In this document: piece after piece, positions 49,380-57,453 of the stretch | Position numbering within the stretch: the stretch's first letter is position 1 | Layout: every line of letters starts with the position of its first letter | DNA from: Hungatella sp. UBA4396 | GTDB lineage: Bacteria > Bacillota > Clostridia > Lachnospirales > Lachnospiraceae | Reading direction: 5' to 3' | DNA length: 64,000 bases | NCBI GenBank assembly: GCA_002389905.1 | Contig: DGRE01000007.1 | Coordinates: 71,293-135,292, forward strand | Position numbers and translations under genes: made by a program | Notes under the pieces: generated by a model | Database searches by the model: none | The model's input: the letters and a program-made list of their open reading frames with translations, nothing else | What the model was told of the DNA's origin: nothing

Positions 49380-49632
49380 AATCTCTTTGCACTGCATTAC
49401 ATTCAGCATGAATGCGAGATCAACAGTACAAACTGAGCAGGCGATGCCCGCAAGGGTGTGGGGCCGGGCCGCCCAACGAGCGGCAACAGATTGCTATTTT
49501 TGCACATCTGTGGGACAGTAGTATGTTCCATAGGTGTGCTATTTTTATACCTAAATGGAACAACGAACCCGAAAATGGAGTGCCATAGAGCTATCAAACG
49601 ACTGCCGAAAGGCTAAAACGGAGGTAACTTTT
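49380..49632 (+). other. Long 5' leader of the P-type ATPase gene
   Basis: About 250 bases of untranslated leader. It has a GC-rich part (49440-49490) and repeated elements GCTATTTTT near 49492 and 49537. AACAGA with TCTGT (49485-49511) can pair. An open frame without site reads EQAMPARVWGRAAQRAAT. No known riboswitch class is recognised. The length suggests attenuation or a leader-peptide control. Confidence 0.4.
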
Positions 49633-52158
49633 ATGACAGACAACAAACCAAACATGGCCGGCTTAACCGCCACCGAAGCAAAAAAGCTGCAGGAGCAATA
49701 TGGTAGAAATGAATTAACCACACAGAAAAAAGAGAGCTTTTTCAAAAAAGTTCTACACATTATCTGTGAACCAATGTTTTTACTGCTCATTGTTGCTGCA
49801 ACCATTTATTTTATTCTGGGAGAGCCCAGAGACGGTGCGATTATGCTGATTTTTGTGGTGGGCATCATCAGCATTGATGTAATTCAGGAATGGAAAACCG
49901 ATAAAACCTTAAATGCACTGAAAGATTTATCTGCCCCGCATGTCACTGTTATCCGTGATGGCAAGGAGCAGACCATTGCCAGTGCCGACCTTGTGCCCGG
50001 CGACTTAATGATGATCTATGAGGGGGTCAAAGTCCCGGCAGACGGCGTTGTAATAAAGTGCAACGACCTGTGTGTCGATGAATCCTCGTTGACCGGCGAA
50101 GCGGAAGGTGTTTGGAAAATCAACACTGAGAGTGCTGAATCAACAAGTGACTATTGGCGGCGTGATTATTGCTATGCCGGTACGCTGGTTACACAAGGCA
50201 CAGCAACGGTACTGGTAGATAAGATTGGAAGCAGCACTGAGTATGGAAAAATCGGTGTCAATGTTGCATCCGCACCAGAGGACCCCACACCCCTGCAAAA
50301 GCAAATCGGAAGTCTTGTGAAGCTATGCGCCGGGATTGCTGCTGTCGTGTTTGTCTTTGTAGGAGTATTCACATGGTTTAATATTCCTGACCATAGCTTC
50401 GGCGATAGGTTGATTGAGAGTGTTTTGTCAGGTATCACCCTTGCCATGGCAATGATTCCGGAGGAGTTTCCTGTTATTCTCACGGTATTTTTATCAATGG
50501 GAGCTTGGCGGCTTGCTAAAAAGCAGTCACTGGTGCGCAAGCTGCCTTCAGTGGAAACGCTTGGCGCAGTGTCTGTGCTATGCGTAGATAAAACAGGCAC
50601 CATCACCATGAATCAGATGACTGTGCAGGATACTTGGGCTGCTGATGGCAACACCAATGCTCTTTGTGAAGTGATGGGTATGGGCTGTGAAACCGATGCC
50701 TACGATCCTATGGAAAAGGCAATGCTCAAACATTGTGAAACCCTTGGAATTTCAAAGGAGTATCTTTTTGGCGGAGAACTAATCAGCGAATATCCCTTCA
50801 CAAATGAATTGAAGATGATGGGGCATATTTGGCGCAGGGATGATGGAATCACCATTGCAGCAAAAGGTTCTCCAGAGCGCATCTTGACTATTTGCGAGCT
50901 TACAGATTTAGAGAAGCAAGAAGCAGAACAGAAGATCACCGAAATGTCAAAACAAGGCTTGCGTGTAATTGCAGTTGCCACTGCAAACCCGCAAAGTGAA
51001 GCTGAAATTCCTGCACAGATTACAGACTGCCGTTTAACACTTTGCGGACTGATCGGGCTTGCTGACCCACCTCGTGAAAGTGTAAAAGCAGACATTGCTG
51101 TTTGCAATAAGGCGGGTATTCGTGTTGTTATGATTACAGGCGATAATGGCGTCACCGCTGCATCCATCGCAAAGAAAATCGGTATGAAAAACAGCGATCA
51201 TATCATTACAGGTGATATGCTGAACGAAATGACCGATGAAGAACTGCGTGAAAAGGTGAAAGATGTCAGCATTTTTTCTCGCGTCATTCCTGAACATAAA
51301 ATGCGTATCGTAAAAGCATTCAAAGAAAACGGTGAAATTGTTGCTATGACAGGTGACGGTGTGAACGATGCACCAGCTCTCAAATATGCTGATATTGGCA
51401 TTGCAATGGGAAAGCGCGGCAGCGAAGTATCTCGTGAAGCAGCAGACCTTATTTTAATGGACGACAACTTTACTACTATTGTAGAAACGGTAAAAGACGG
51501 CCGGCGTATTTATGATAACATTCGCAAAGCTGTGGGTTATGTGTTCACCATTCATATTCCTATTGCCTTTGCCTCCTTACTTGCACCAATGCTTGGCATT
51601 GCCCCTTCAGCACTGCTTTTGCTTCCGCTCCACGTTGTTTTGCTGGAACTGCTCATTGATCCTACCTGCTCGATTGTACTGGAGCGTCAGCCTGCGGAAA
51701 CAGACATTATGGAGCGCAGCCCTCGAAACCCAAAAGAAAAACTGCTGATCGCAAAAACCCTTGCCAAAAGCATTTTGCAGGGACTTATCATTTTTGTGGC
51801 CTCCTTTAGAACGTATTACGTAGTCCTCGATGGAAATGTAGATAATGCACCGGTTGCTCGGGCAATGGGGCTTGCTATTATTATGCTGTCCAATTTGTTT
51901 CTTGTACAGGTCAACAGTTCTGATCATGACTTCGCCCTGCAATCTATGATTCGCCTTGCAAAAGATAAGGTGATGTGGGCAGTTAACTTTGGTACACTTG
52001 TTATGCTTGGCATTATTTTGTATTCGTCACTCAATAGCTTGTTGAAACTGTCACCACTGTCTGCTTCTATGTTGTTAAAGGCTGTCTGTATTGCGGCGGT
52101 TGCCGTGTTCTGGTATGAATTAGTGAAGCTAATAAGAAAGGCAAAAATGACCAAATGA
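49633..52158 (+). CDS. Cation-translocating P-type ATPase, calcium type
   Basis: Ion-motive pump with about ten helices, 841 aa. An N-terminal cation-ATPase segment (AGLTATEAKKLQEQYGRNEL) is followed by the actuator motif SLTGEAEGV. The M4 helix carries IPEEFPVILTVFLSMGAWRLAKK (P-E-E-x-P, calcium binding), then DKTGTIT, the TGDNG and MTGDGVNDAPALKYADIG hinge, and a C-terminal six-helix block. The P-E-E-F-P form fits PMCA/SERCA-like Ca2+ pumps. I chose ATG 49633 behind GGAGG. The preceding frame to 49555 has no site. As cargo it may give calcium or manganese tolerance (inference). Confidence 0.93.
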   Translation: MTDNKPNMAGLTATEAKKLQEQYGRNELTTQKKESFFKKVLHIICEPMFLLLIVAATIYFILGEPRDGAIMLIFVVGIISIDVIQEWKTDKTLNALKDLSAPHVTVIRDGKEQTIASADLVPGDLMMIYEGVKVPADGVVIKCNDLCVDESSLTGEAEGVWKINTESAESTSDYWRRDYCYAGTLVTQGTATVLVDKIGSSTEYGKIGVNVASAPEDPTPLQKQIGSLVKLCAGIAAVVFVFVGVFTWFNIPDHSFGDRLIESVLSGITLAMAMIPEEFPVILTVFLSMGAWRLAKKQSLVRKLPSVETLGAVSVLCVDKTGTITMNQMTVQDTWAADGNTNALCEVMGMGCETDAYDPMEKAMLKHCETLGISKEYLFGGELISEYPFTNELKMMGHIWRRDDGITIAAKGSPERILTICELTDLEKQEAEQKITEMSKQGLRVIAVATANPQSEAEIPAQITDCRLTLCGLIGLADPPRESVKADIAVCNKAGIRVVMITGDNGVTAASIAKKIGMKNSDHIITGDMLNEMTDEELREKVKDVSIFSRVIPEHKMRIVKAFKENGEIVAMTGDGVNDAPALKYADIGIAMGKRGSEVSREAADLILMDDNFTTIVETVKDGRRIYDNIRKAVGYVFTIHIPIAFASLLAPMLGIAPSALLLLPLHVVLLELLIDPTCSIVLERQPAETDIMERSPRNPKEKLLIAKTLAKSILQGLIIFVASFRTYYVVLDGNVDNAPVARAMGLAIIMLSNLFLVQVNSSDHDFALQSMIRLAKDKVMWAVNFGTLVMLGIILYSSLNSLLKLSPLSASMLLKAVCIAAVAVFWYELVKLIRKAKMTK

Positions 52159-52227
52159 CTCGATGCAACAAAAATAAGAGCTGTGTGGAATTCACGCGGC
52201 TCTTATTTTTTTACATGTATTGCGGCT

Positions 52228-52698
52228 TCAATCCCCCAATCTATCAGCATCCGCCTTAGTTCTGTGCACTGTGCCATGCGGGTGATGGGGTGGTGCATAA
52301 ATTGAATAGAGTTTTAGCGGGCATCGCCCTTTGTTAACAACATTATGCCATGTCCCTGCGGGAACAAAAATAACATCATCCGCCGATATACATTGCTGGA
52401 AATCCAATTGCTCCTTTCGTTTTCCCATCATTGCTATACCGCTTCCTTGCTCGATACGCAAAAACTGATCGGTATCTGGATGTATCTCCAACCCGATTTC
52501 ACCGCACACTGGAATACTCATCAAAGTTAACTGCAAGTGACATCCGGTCCACAATGCCGTGCGGTAGTTCTGATTCTGACCAGTTGCTTTCGCAATGTTG
52601 GTAACATAGGGATAAGGTCCATGGTCTTGTTGGCATGGCTCTACGGTATTATTCCTGCAACCTCTTCTATTCCCATTATATCGATCCACAAAAAACAC
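52228..52698 (-). CDS. Cupin-domain protein
   Basis: 156 aa single-cupin beta-barrel. Metal motif EIGLEIHPDTDQFLRIEQG (cupin motif 1, G-x5-H-x-H-like with E-x-H and D-x-x-E) and motif 2 FVPAGTWHNVVN. It resembles mannose-6-phosphate isomerase-type cupins of unknown substrate. It reads opposite to the ATPase gene. GGAGG lies about 8 bp before the ATG. Confidence 0.88.
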   Translation of the reverse strand: MFFVDRYNGNRRGCRNNTVEPCQQDHGPYPYVTNIAKATGQNQNYRTALWTGCHLQLTLMSIPVCGEIGLEIHPDTDQFLRIEQGSGIAMMGKRKEQLDFQQCISADDVIFVPAGTWHNVVNKGRCPLKLYSIYAPPHHPHGTVHRTKADADRLGD

Positions 52699-52864
52699 CT
52701 CCTTTTTCAGTTAAGGTAAACATCGCAAAATTGTGAATTACGCAATATTACCTCTATATATCTTATGCGATAGGATTAGTGGGGTGATTGAACTTGAGAG
52801 CAAAAGATTGTTGAAAAGCATCTCTATGAAAGCATTGAACTAATTATAAAGAAAGAAGCCAGTT

Positions 52865-53117
52865 AGGGCAAAGATAATTGCTGGGCTGACAGTTGTATAA
52901 GCACTGTCGCTCATCGACCTGATTCCGGATTTCATTCCGGTGCTTGGCTACATAGATGATATTATCCTGTTATCAGCTCTGGTGGCACTCTCCATACGGA
53001 TGATACCACCCGATGTTTTTGATGCATGCCGCCAGGAAGCTAAAGGTCTTTGGGTAGGCGGCCACTGTTGTGTTGTTGTGGCTGCTGATCGTGTGTTTGC
53101 TTGTTAAGGCGATCTGA
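52865..53117 (+). pseudogene. Decayed second ykvA (DUF1232) gene
   Basis: Reads GLTVV-stop-ALSLIDLIPDFIPVLGY, IDDIILLSALVALSIRM, then CRQEAKGLWVG and, after a frameshift, ATVVLLWLLIVCLLVKAI-stop at 53115-53117. It parallels the intact ykvA at 48699-49067 throughout but has lost its start, has one internal stop, and a frameshift near 53056. It closes the P-type ATPase module. The remaining 52699-52864 shows no other gene. Confidence 0.85.
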
Positions 53118-53132
53118 TTTTAGATTAACTCA

Positions 53133-53165
53133 GGCAGACAAGTCAGATGAAAATACTTGTCTGCC
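53133..53165. terminator. Hairpin between the decayed ykvA and the DUF3852 gene
   Basis: GGCAGACAAGT (53133-53143) pairs perfectly with ACTTGTCTGCC (53155-53165). It lies 6 bp past the DUF3852 stop on the minus strand and is the third hairpin adjacent to a WTILGM tail. Confidence 0.7.
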
Positions 53166-53171
53166 GAATTG

Positions 53172-53510
53172 TTACATGCCCAAAATAGTCCAGATGTAAG
53201 TCGGAGCTGTAAGGGTGAACACCAAACAGGCGAACAAAATCGCCGGAGCCGCCCACTCAAACTGGCCATGCTTGCGATAGTCGAAGTACGCCATCCCTAA
53301 TTTTGCAAAGAAAAACACCGCCAGAATGAGGTCGATTGCGGGAAACACCACCTTGTTGACTACCGTCTTAATCTGCCCGGAGGCATCATTCCATGTGCCC
53401 TCAATAGCTCCCGCAACATCGCCATTTGCCGCAAAAGCGGTTGTGCTGAAGAACATGGTTACCATGAGGACGAGGATAAGCATAAGAGCAATTTTCTTAT
53501 ACCTTTTCAT
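53172..53510 (-). CDS. DUF3852-like small membrane protein of the transfer cluster
   Basis: 112 aa. A signal-like segment KIALMLILVLMVTMFFSTTAFA with A-x-A end precedes a short outer domain. Two membrane segments follow (VVFPAIDLILAVFFFAKLG and PAILFACLVFTLTAPTYIWTILGM). Size and layout are like VirB2/TrbC-type conjugative pilins; I believe it is the DUF3852 family. I chose ATG 53510 (MKRYKKIA) behind AAAGGTGG. It is the full-length parent of the tail copies at 44555 and 49233. Confidence 0.8.
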   Translation of the reverse strand: MKRYKKIALMLILVLMVTMFFSTTAFAANGDVAGAIEGTWNDASGQIKTVVNKVVFPAIDLILAVFFFAKLGMAYFDYRKHGQFEWAAPAILFACLVFTLTAPTYIWTILGM

Positions 53511-53537
53511 AAAAACCACCTTTCTAAAAATCAAGAA

Positions 53538-53565
53538 AAGGCCGCAGAATTGCTCCTGCGACCTT
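53538..53565 (-). terminator. Terminator upstream of the DUF3852 gene
   Basis: AAGGCCGCAG and CTGCGACCTT form a 10-bp stem with one G-T pair, followed on the minus strand by TTTTCTTG. It separates the 157-aa gene at 53581 from the DUF3852 gene. Confidence 0.75.
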
Positions 53566-53580
53566 GTTCTTTTTCTGTAT

Positions 53581-54051
53581 TTATAGTTTCATTGTCATAT
53601 CCATGCCCGGAGTCTGTTCCTCCAAGAGCGGGGACACTTCAATCACCTGGGGGTTATGATGAAATTTCAGATCACCGCGGAAACCTTTCTTCAATAAGCT
53701 GAATTCTTCAGCCTCCGCAAGTGTTTCAGGAGGACAGCCGGGTGGCATCTCCTGATTCCATCTCACCCATTCCCCATTTTGATGCCGCTGCTCCAGCTTT
53801 AGGATGATGTAATCCTCCGGTACAAAAGAGGGATACCTCTGTAAAAATCCCCGTGTATCAACGTAGCGGTGACCTTCCTGCATCACGGTCATTTCCATGA
53901 GCCGCAGGGTGTCCGCAAGGGAAGTGCAGAACCAGCACTCACGATCTCCGAATCGCCGGATGCGGCCATCCTGCAAAATTGCATCCAGCCGGTCCTTTTG
54001 CGTGTAGTGGTATAGGCTGCCTTTTGGCGCCTCAATTCGTTCATATGCCAT
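53581..54051 (-). CDS. Hypothetical protein with an ADP-ribosyltransferase-like N-terminus
   Basis: 156 aa. The start GSLYHYTQKDRLDAILQDGRIRRFGDRECWFCTS follows the pattern Y-H-Y/T-x3-L-x2-I-L-x-D-G, seen at the beginning of DarT/DUF4433-like and Tpt1-related ADP-ribosyltransferase folds. The rest (GFLQRYPSFVPEDYIILKLE) does not settle it. It may only be a general similarity. ATG 54051 follows GGAGG. It lies between secreted transfer proteins and the DUF3852 gene. Low certainty on function. Confidence 0.6.
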   Translation of the reverse strand: MAYERIEAPKGSLYHYTQKDRLDAILQDGRIRRFGDRECWFCTSLADTLRLMEMTVMQEGHRYVDTRGFLQRYPSFVPEDYIILKLEQRHQNGEWVRWNQEMPPGCPPETLAEAEEFSLLKKGFRGDLKFHHNPQVIEVSPLLEEQTPGMDMTMKL

Positions 54052-54064
54052 TGTATCCTCCCCG

Positions 54065-55765
54065 CTATGGCTTTTTAGGCGCGACATGCCAGTCCTGCCA
54101 CAAGTTGCCCCGTATGGTCAGGCTGTCTGTAAGGTTAGCGGACAGCATTCCATCCGGCGTCCATCCATCAATGAGCCAGGTGTTGACGGTATAGGCTCCG
54201 TCCGGCATCCAAATCGGGCTGAAATGGGTGCGGTTTTTGTAGGTGGAGTAAGGGTTTTGCTGAAACTCAAACCGCCCCGATCCCATGCGCTCCAAGAGCC
54301 GCCAATAGGTTTCATAGGAAAATTCGGGGAAATAGCTGACCGCATTCTGCGGCTGGGTAACCGCCGAGCTTTGGTTGGAGCTGATACTTCCGGTGGCGGT
54401 CTGGTTGATGCCATATCCCGATTTCATCGTTCTTCCGCTGGCAGTCGGATTCATGCTGTCACATTTGATGCTCATGGCGGCGGTCAGGCTGGCACTGTAA
54501 CGGTCCAGGTCAAACTCCCACCATCCGTGATCGCACCAATATCCGTTATCGTTTCCTTCATCGTCATAATCACTGTGCCACACCCAATATTCCTGCCACC
54601 ACGGTCGCCAGACACTCCAGCTTGCCGAGCTTTTTGCCGCTCTGCTTGGTATGGCAGAAGAACGGAAGCTATCGTTGCGATCATCGGCTACGGGATTGGG
54701 CGGAGGGTTCTTATCAAGGTCAACGATCTTGACGTTAAGGGTCGTTTTGGCAGTGCTGCCGGGACCGGACACCGTCACCTGAATTGTCATATTCTGCTCA
54801 GTATTGGGGGTTTTCCACTGAACCCACGCAAGCTGGCTATCCCCTGCGGGATAGTAGATATTGCCCACGCTGTAGGTTTGCCCACCGATATTAAAGCTGA
54901 CACGGGTGGGCCTGTCGGGATCGGACTGACCTCCGCTGATCCTCACCGTTGTGATGACATTGGTGTTTACCCGGTACTCATAATCGTAGGCGTCAATCTG
55001 AGGTTCCTCCGGTTTCTCTGTAAAACGGACAATGCCAAGTCCAAGGCTGGACTTGATATCCGCATTGGATGCGGCGCTGTTCTTGCTGCCTCCCCATGCG
55101 GGATAGCCGAGGTCGCCTACCTCCAAAAACATGGCGAGGGGCAGATTCTTGTGGGTAAGAGACACCATTCTTCTGCGGAGCAGACCGCTAACCTGTTCAT
55201 CATACAGGGCGGCTTCGGTAGCGGTGGTGGCAATCATAACACCCTCAAATTTGTAGTAGGCAATGGGCTCCAAGAGGATTTTATACTCACCGCCGATGAG
55301 AACATCGTAATTCATGCCTGTTACATCTGCAATACGTTTGATGACATACTCCGAGCAGAAATACTTCTTGATGGCGGCAATATTGTTGTTGCCGTTGGTG
55401 CTGATAATGCGGGGTATGGTTTGAGCTGGATTGATATAATGGTACACACTTGTGGTAGGGCTTAATTGCTGACCGGAGCTATAGGAGAGTTTGCTCACCT
55501 TTCCAAAATGAACGCGAATATTGTCCGGTTTCTTATTTGTAAAATCTACCGGCGTGGTGACCGTTGTGTGATCACTTGCCCGAACCACAGTAATACGCAC
55601 GCCCTCGTTACCGCCGCTCCATGTGTTGGTGCTGGTTCCGCTGCCCATGCCTCCACCGCCGCCATCGATATTTCCGCTGCCGCCGGTATCAGCAAATGCG
55701 GTTAGGGGGCAGAATAGGCAAAGTACCAGCATAAGACTGGCTATGCTCTTGAATAATTTCTTCAT
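54065..55765 (-). CDS. Large secreted protein of the Tad/transfer cluster
   Basis: 566 aa with a signal peptide (LFKSIASLMLVLCLFCPLTAFA), then a glycine/serine-rich start (about 26-50). It has Ig-like or beta-rich central regions (VITTVRISGGQSDPDRPT; WVQWKTPNTEQNMTIQVTVSG). A strikingly Trp-rich part follows (WSVWRPWWQEYWVWHSDYDD, then GWWEFDLDRY), and a C-terminal domain ends GNLWQDWHVAPKKP. No family recognised. Its place among pilus genes suggests an exposed adhesin or pilus-tip component (inference). Confidence 0.75.
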   Translation of the reverse strand: MKKLFKSIASLMLVLCLFCPLTAFADTGGSGNIDGGGGGMGSGTSTNTWSGGNEGVRITVVRASDHTTVTTPVDFTNKKPDNIRVHFGKVSKLSYSSGQQLSPTTSVYHYINPAQTIPRIISTNGNNNIAAIKKYFCSEYVIKRIADVTGMNYDVLIGGEYKILLEPIAYYKFEGVMIATTATEAALYDEQVSGLLRRRMVSLTHKNLPLAMFLEVGDLGYPAWGGSKNSAASNADIKSSLGLGIVRFTEKPEEPQIDAYDYEYRVNTNVITTVRISGGQSDPDRPTRVSFNIGGQTYSVGNIYYPAGDSQLAWVQWKTPNTEQNMTIQVTVSGPGSTAKTTLNVKIVDLDKNPPPNPVADDRNDSFRSSAIPSRAAKSSASWSVWRPWWQEYWVWHSDYDDEGNDNGYWCDHGWWEFDLDRYSASLTAAMSIKCDSMNPTASGRTMKSGYGINQTATGSISSNQSSAVTQPQNAVSYFPEFSYETYWRLLERMGSGRFEFQQNPYSTYKNRTHFSPIWMPDGAYTVNTWLIDGWTPDGMLSANLTDSLTIRGNLWQDWHVAPKKP

Positions 55766-55788
55766 TGCGGCCTCCTTTTGGCAAAAGT

Positions 55789-55816
55789 AAAGGCACGGTC
55801 TGTTTCAACCGTGCCT
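55789..55816 (-). terminator. Hairpin between the DUF6550-like and large secreted genes
   Basis: AAGGCACGGT (55789-55798) pairs with ACCGTGCCTT (55807-55816). On the minus strand TTACTTTTG follows. It lies just after the stop at 55832. Confidence 0.65.
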
Positions 55817-55831
55817 TGTGAAAGTATTCTG

Positions 55832-56404
55832 TTATTCCCCCATATTGCCGACTTGTTTATTGATATCGCCGTCACCGTCTACAGTTGTGCCTTGACCGCC
55901 ACCACCGTTATCGTCAATCCACCCGAAACCCGGCACATAAATCTTGCCGTCCTTGGTTTCGCCACCCTGCGGCTGATTGCCGTTTTTGGGGGTATCCTTG
56001 GGCTTTTCCACTTTGTCATGGTCGACAGGCTTGGGAGGCTCCGTGACCTTTTCGCCGTCAGGCTTCTGCGTGGGGTCTTTGAGCTGTTCCTCAGTATATT
56101 CCGGCTTGGTTGCATCGCCTTGGATGGTCTGCTCCGTGCCGCTGGAAACCGCACCATTGTCGATGTTTGTCGGCTGGGTGGTATCGGGCGGGGTTACGGT
56201 GACCTCTTTTTCTTTTTCTGTGGCATCCGGCACTTTGGGGTCCACCGTCACATTGCTCACCTCGGAGCTTTGGGGAGAGGGCGGGGTATCCACCGGTTTT
56301 GGGGTTATGAACTGCTGCCCGATCAGCACCACAAGCACCGCACAGAGGGCGAGGCATCCGGTTACGGCCAGCCATTTCTTCGTTTTAGCATTCATATTTT
56401 TCAT
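55832..56404 (-). CDS. DUF6550-like membrane-anchored Pro/Asp/Lys-rich protein
   Basis: 190 aa. One N-terminal membrane segment (WLAVTGCLALCAVLVVLIGQ), a long proline-, aspartate- and lysine-rich outer stretch, and the conserved end GGETKDGKIYVPGFGWIDDNGGG. I believe this is the DUF6550 group found in ICEs. The low-complexity region may be a wall-spanning spacer. GGAGG precedes ATG 56404. Confidence 0.75.
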   Translation of the reverse strand: MKNMNAKTKKWLAVTGCLALCAVLVVLIGQQFITPKPVDTPPSPQSSEVSNVTVDPKVPDATEKEKEVTVTPPDTTQPTNIDNGAVSSGTEQTIQGDATKPEYTEEQLKDPTQKPDGEKVTEPPKPVDHDKVEKPKDTPKNGNQPQGGETKDGKIYVPGFGWIDDNGGGGQGTTVDGDGDINKQVGNMGE

Positions 56405-56512
56405 AAGAGTGTCCTCCTATTTGTTAAATTTTGATAGGTTCCTGTTAAGTCACACCCTACCACGAACTTTTCAAAAAGTCTATCACTATTCCAAGAAAAC
56501 TTCACCGCAGGA

Positions 56513-57061
56513 TTAAAATCTCGGTGTGTATCCGGCGCTGGTCTTGACTTTGATCGTCATGGGGGGCAGCAGTTTTCCGCCAAAGGACACGGGAACCTCC
56601 AGCATGATGGTGCTATCAGCTTCAAAGCGGTAGGAGGCTTGGTCGCCCGATGCAAAGGGAGCGTTTCGGATATCCACCTCCAGATTCCACACCTTAAATT
56701 CCAGCTTGCCGTCCGGAGTGCGTTTTTCATGATATCCGCCGCTGTAGGAAAGACCGAGTACACCATCCAGCCTGTCATAGATATCGCCGTAATCAATGCT
56801 TTCCTCAAAATCTTCGGCAATAGGCTGGTAGGCTCCCGAATAACCCTCCCGCACGCCGTGGTACACATCGTCGTAGTTGTCGTTGACGGTGGAGATAACA
56901 GCGGTCTGCACCGCATCCCGCACGCCCTGCGCTACGATCACAAGCCGGAAATACTCTGAAATACCGGTAAAGATAATCACCAGCGACAAGGCGATGGCAA
57001 TGATGAGCGGGAAGCCTGAGCCGCTTTTTCCTTGTAGGATTTGCTTGATTTTTTCCGTCAT
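56513..57061 (-). CDS. TadE/TadG-like pseudopilin
   Basis: 182 aa. A short cytoplasmic N-terminus (MTEKIKQILQGKSGSGFPLI) is followed by a single hydrophobic helix, IAIALSLVIIFTGISEYFRL, with the Glu typical of TadE-like pseudopilins. A beta-rich outer domain follows, ending VKTSAGYTPRF. It overlaps the DUF4320 gene by 4 bp. Likely a minor component of the Tad pilus machine. Confidence 0.78.
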   Translation of the reverse strand: MTEKIKQILQGKSGSGFPLIIAIALSLVIIFTGISEYFRLVIVAQGVRDAVQTAVISTVNDNYDDVYHGVREGYSGAYQPIAEDFEESIDYGDIYDRLDGVLGLSYSGGYHEKRTPDGKLEFKVWNLEVDIRNAPFASGDQASYRFEADSTIMLEVPVSFGGKLLPPMTIKVKTSAGYTPRF

Positions 57062-57453
57062 TTCCAGTAGACCTCGCTTTTTCCCGCCGCATCTGCTCTC
57101 AGCGTAATGGGGAACGAGCCAAATCCGGCAAAAAGCCCGATGTTGGTCTGGTAGGTGACCGTCACCGTGACTTCTTCATTGAGCTGAATCCTGCCGGTCT
57201 TGGACCATACCACGGTGGGGGTCAGCCCGGTCTTTTCCCGCAGGAATTGTTCACGGCGGCTGGTTTCGCTGCCGATCTGCCCGGAGATTTCCGCCTCCCG
57301 AATGAGTTCCACGGCGAAGGTGTCAATCTGCTGTTTTTGGATATACACCGGGAACACCTTCACCGCAAGGGCGATAACCAGCATGGCGCACAGCACCAGC
57401 ACCGCCACATCAATGTAGCCTTCACCGGCTTTGCTTTTCAGTATTTTCAGCAC
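57058..57453 (-). CDS. DUF4320-like pseudopilin
   Basis: 131 aa. The start LKILKSKAGEGYIDVAVLVLCAMLVIALAVKVFPVYIQKQQ is a leader and hydrophobic helix with the same GEGYIDxA motif as the pilin at 63693, so the same peptidase probably processes it at that Gly. The GTG start at 57453 lies 8 bp after GGGGG and overlaps the end of the DUF3848-like gene. It encodes a beta-rich tail. Confidence 0.8.
   Translation of the reverse strand: MLKILKSKAGEGYIDVAVLVLCAMLVIALAVKVFPVYIQKQQIDTFAVELIREAEISGQIGSETSRREQFLREKTGLTPTVVWSKTGRIQLNEEVTVTVTYQTNIGLFAGFGSFPITLRADAAGKSEVYWK

Noticed and set aside
54086..55465. A 459-codon plus-strand open frame opposite the large secreted protein
   Set aside because: The minus-strand gene has a signal peptide, an RBS and operon context. 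The plus-strand frame is a codon-bias shadow with no RBS.
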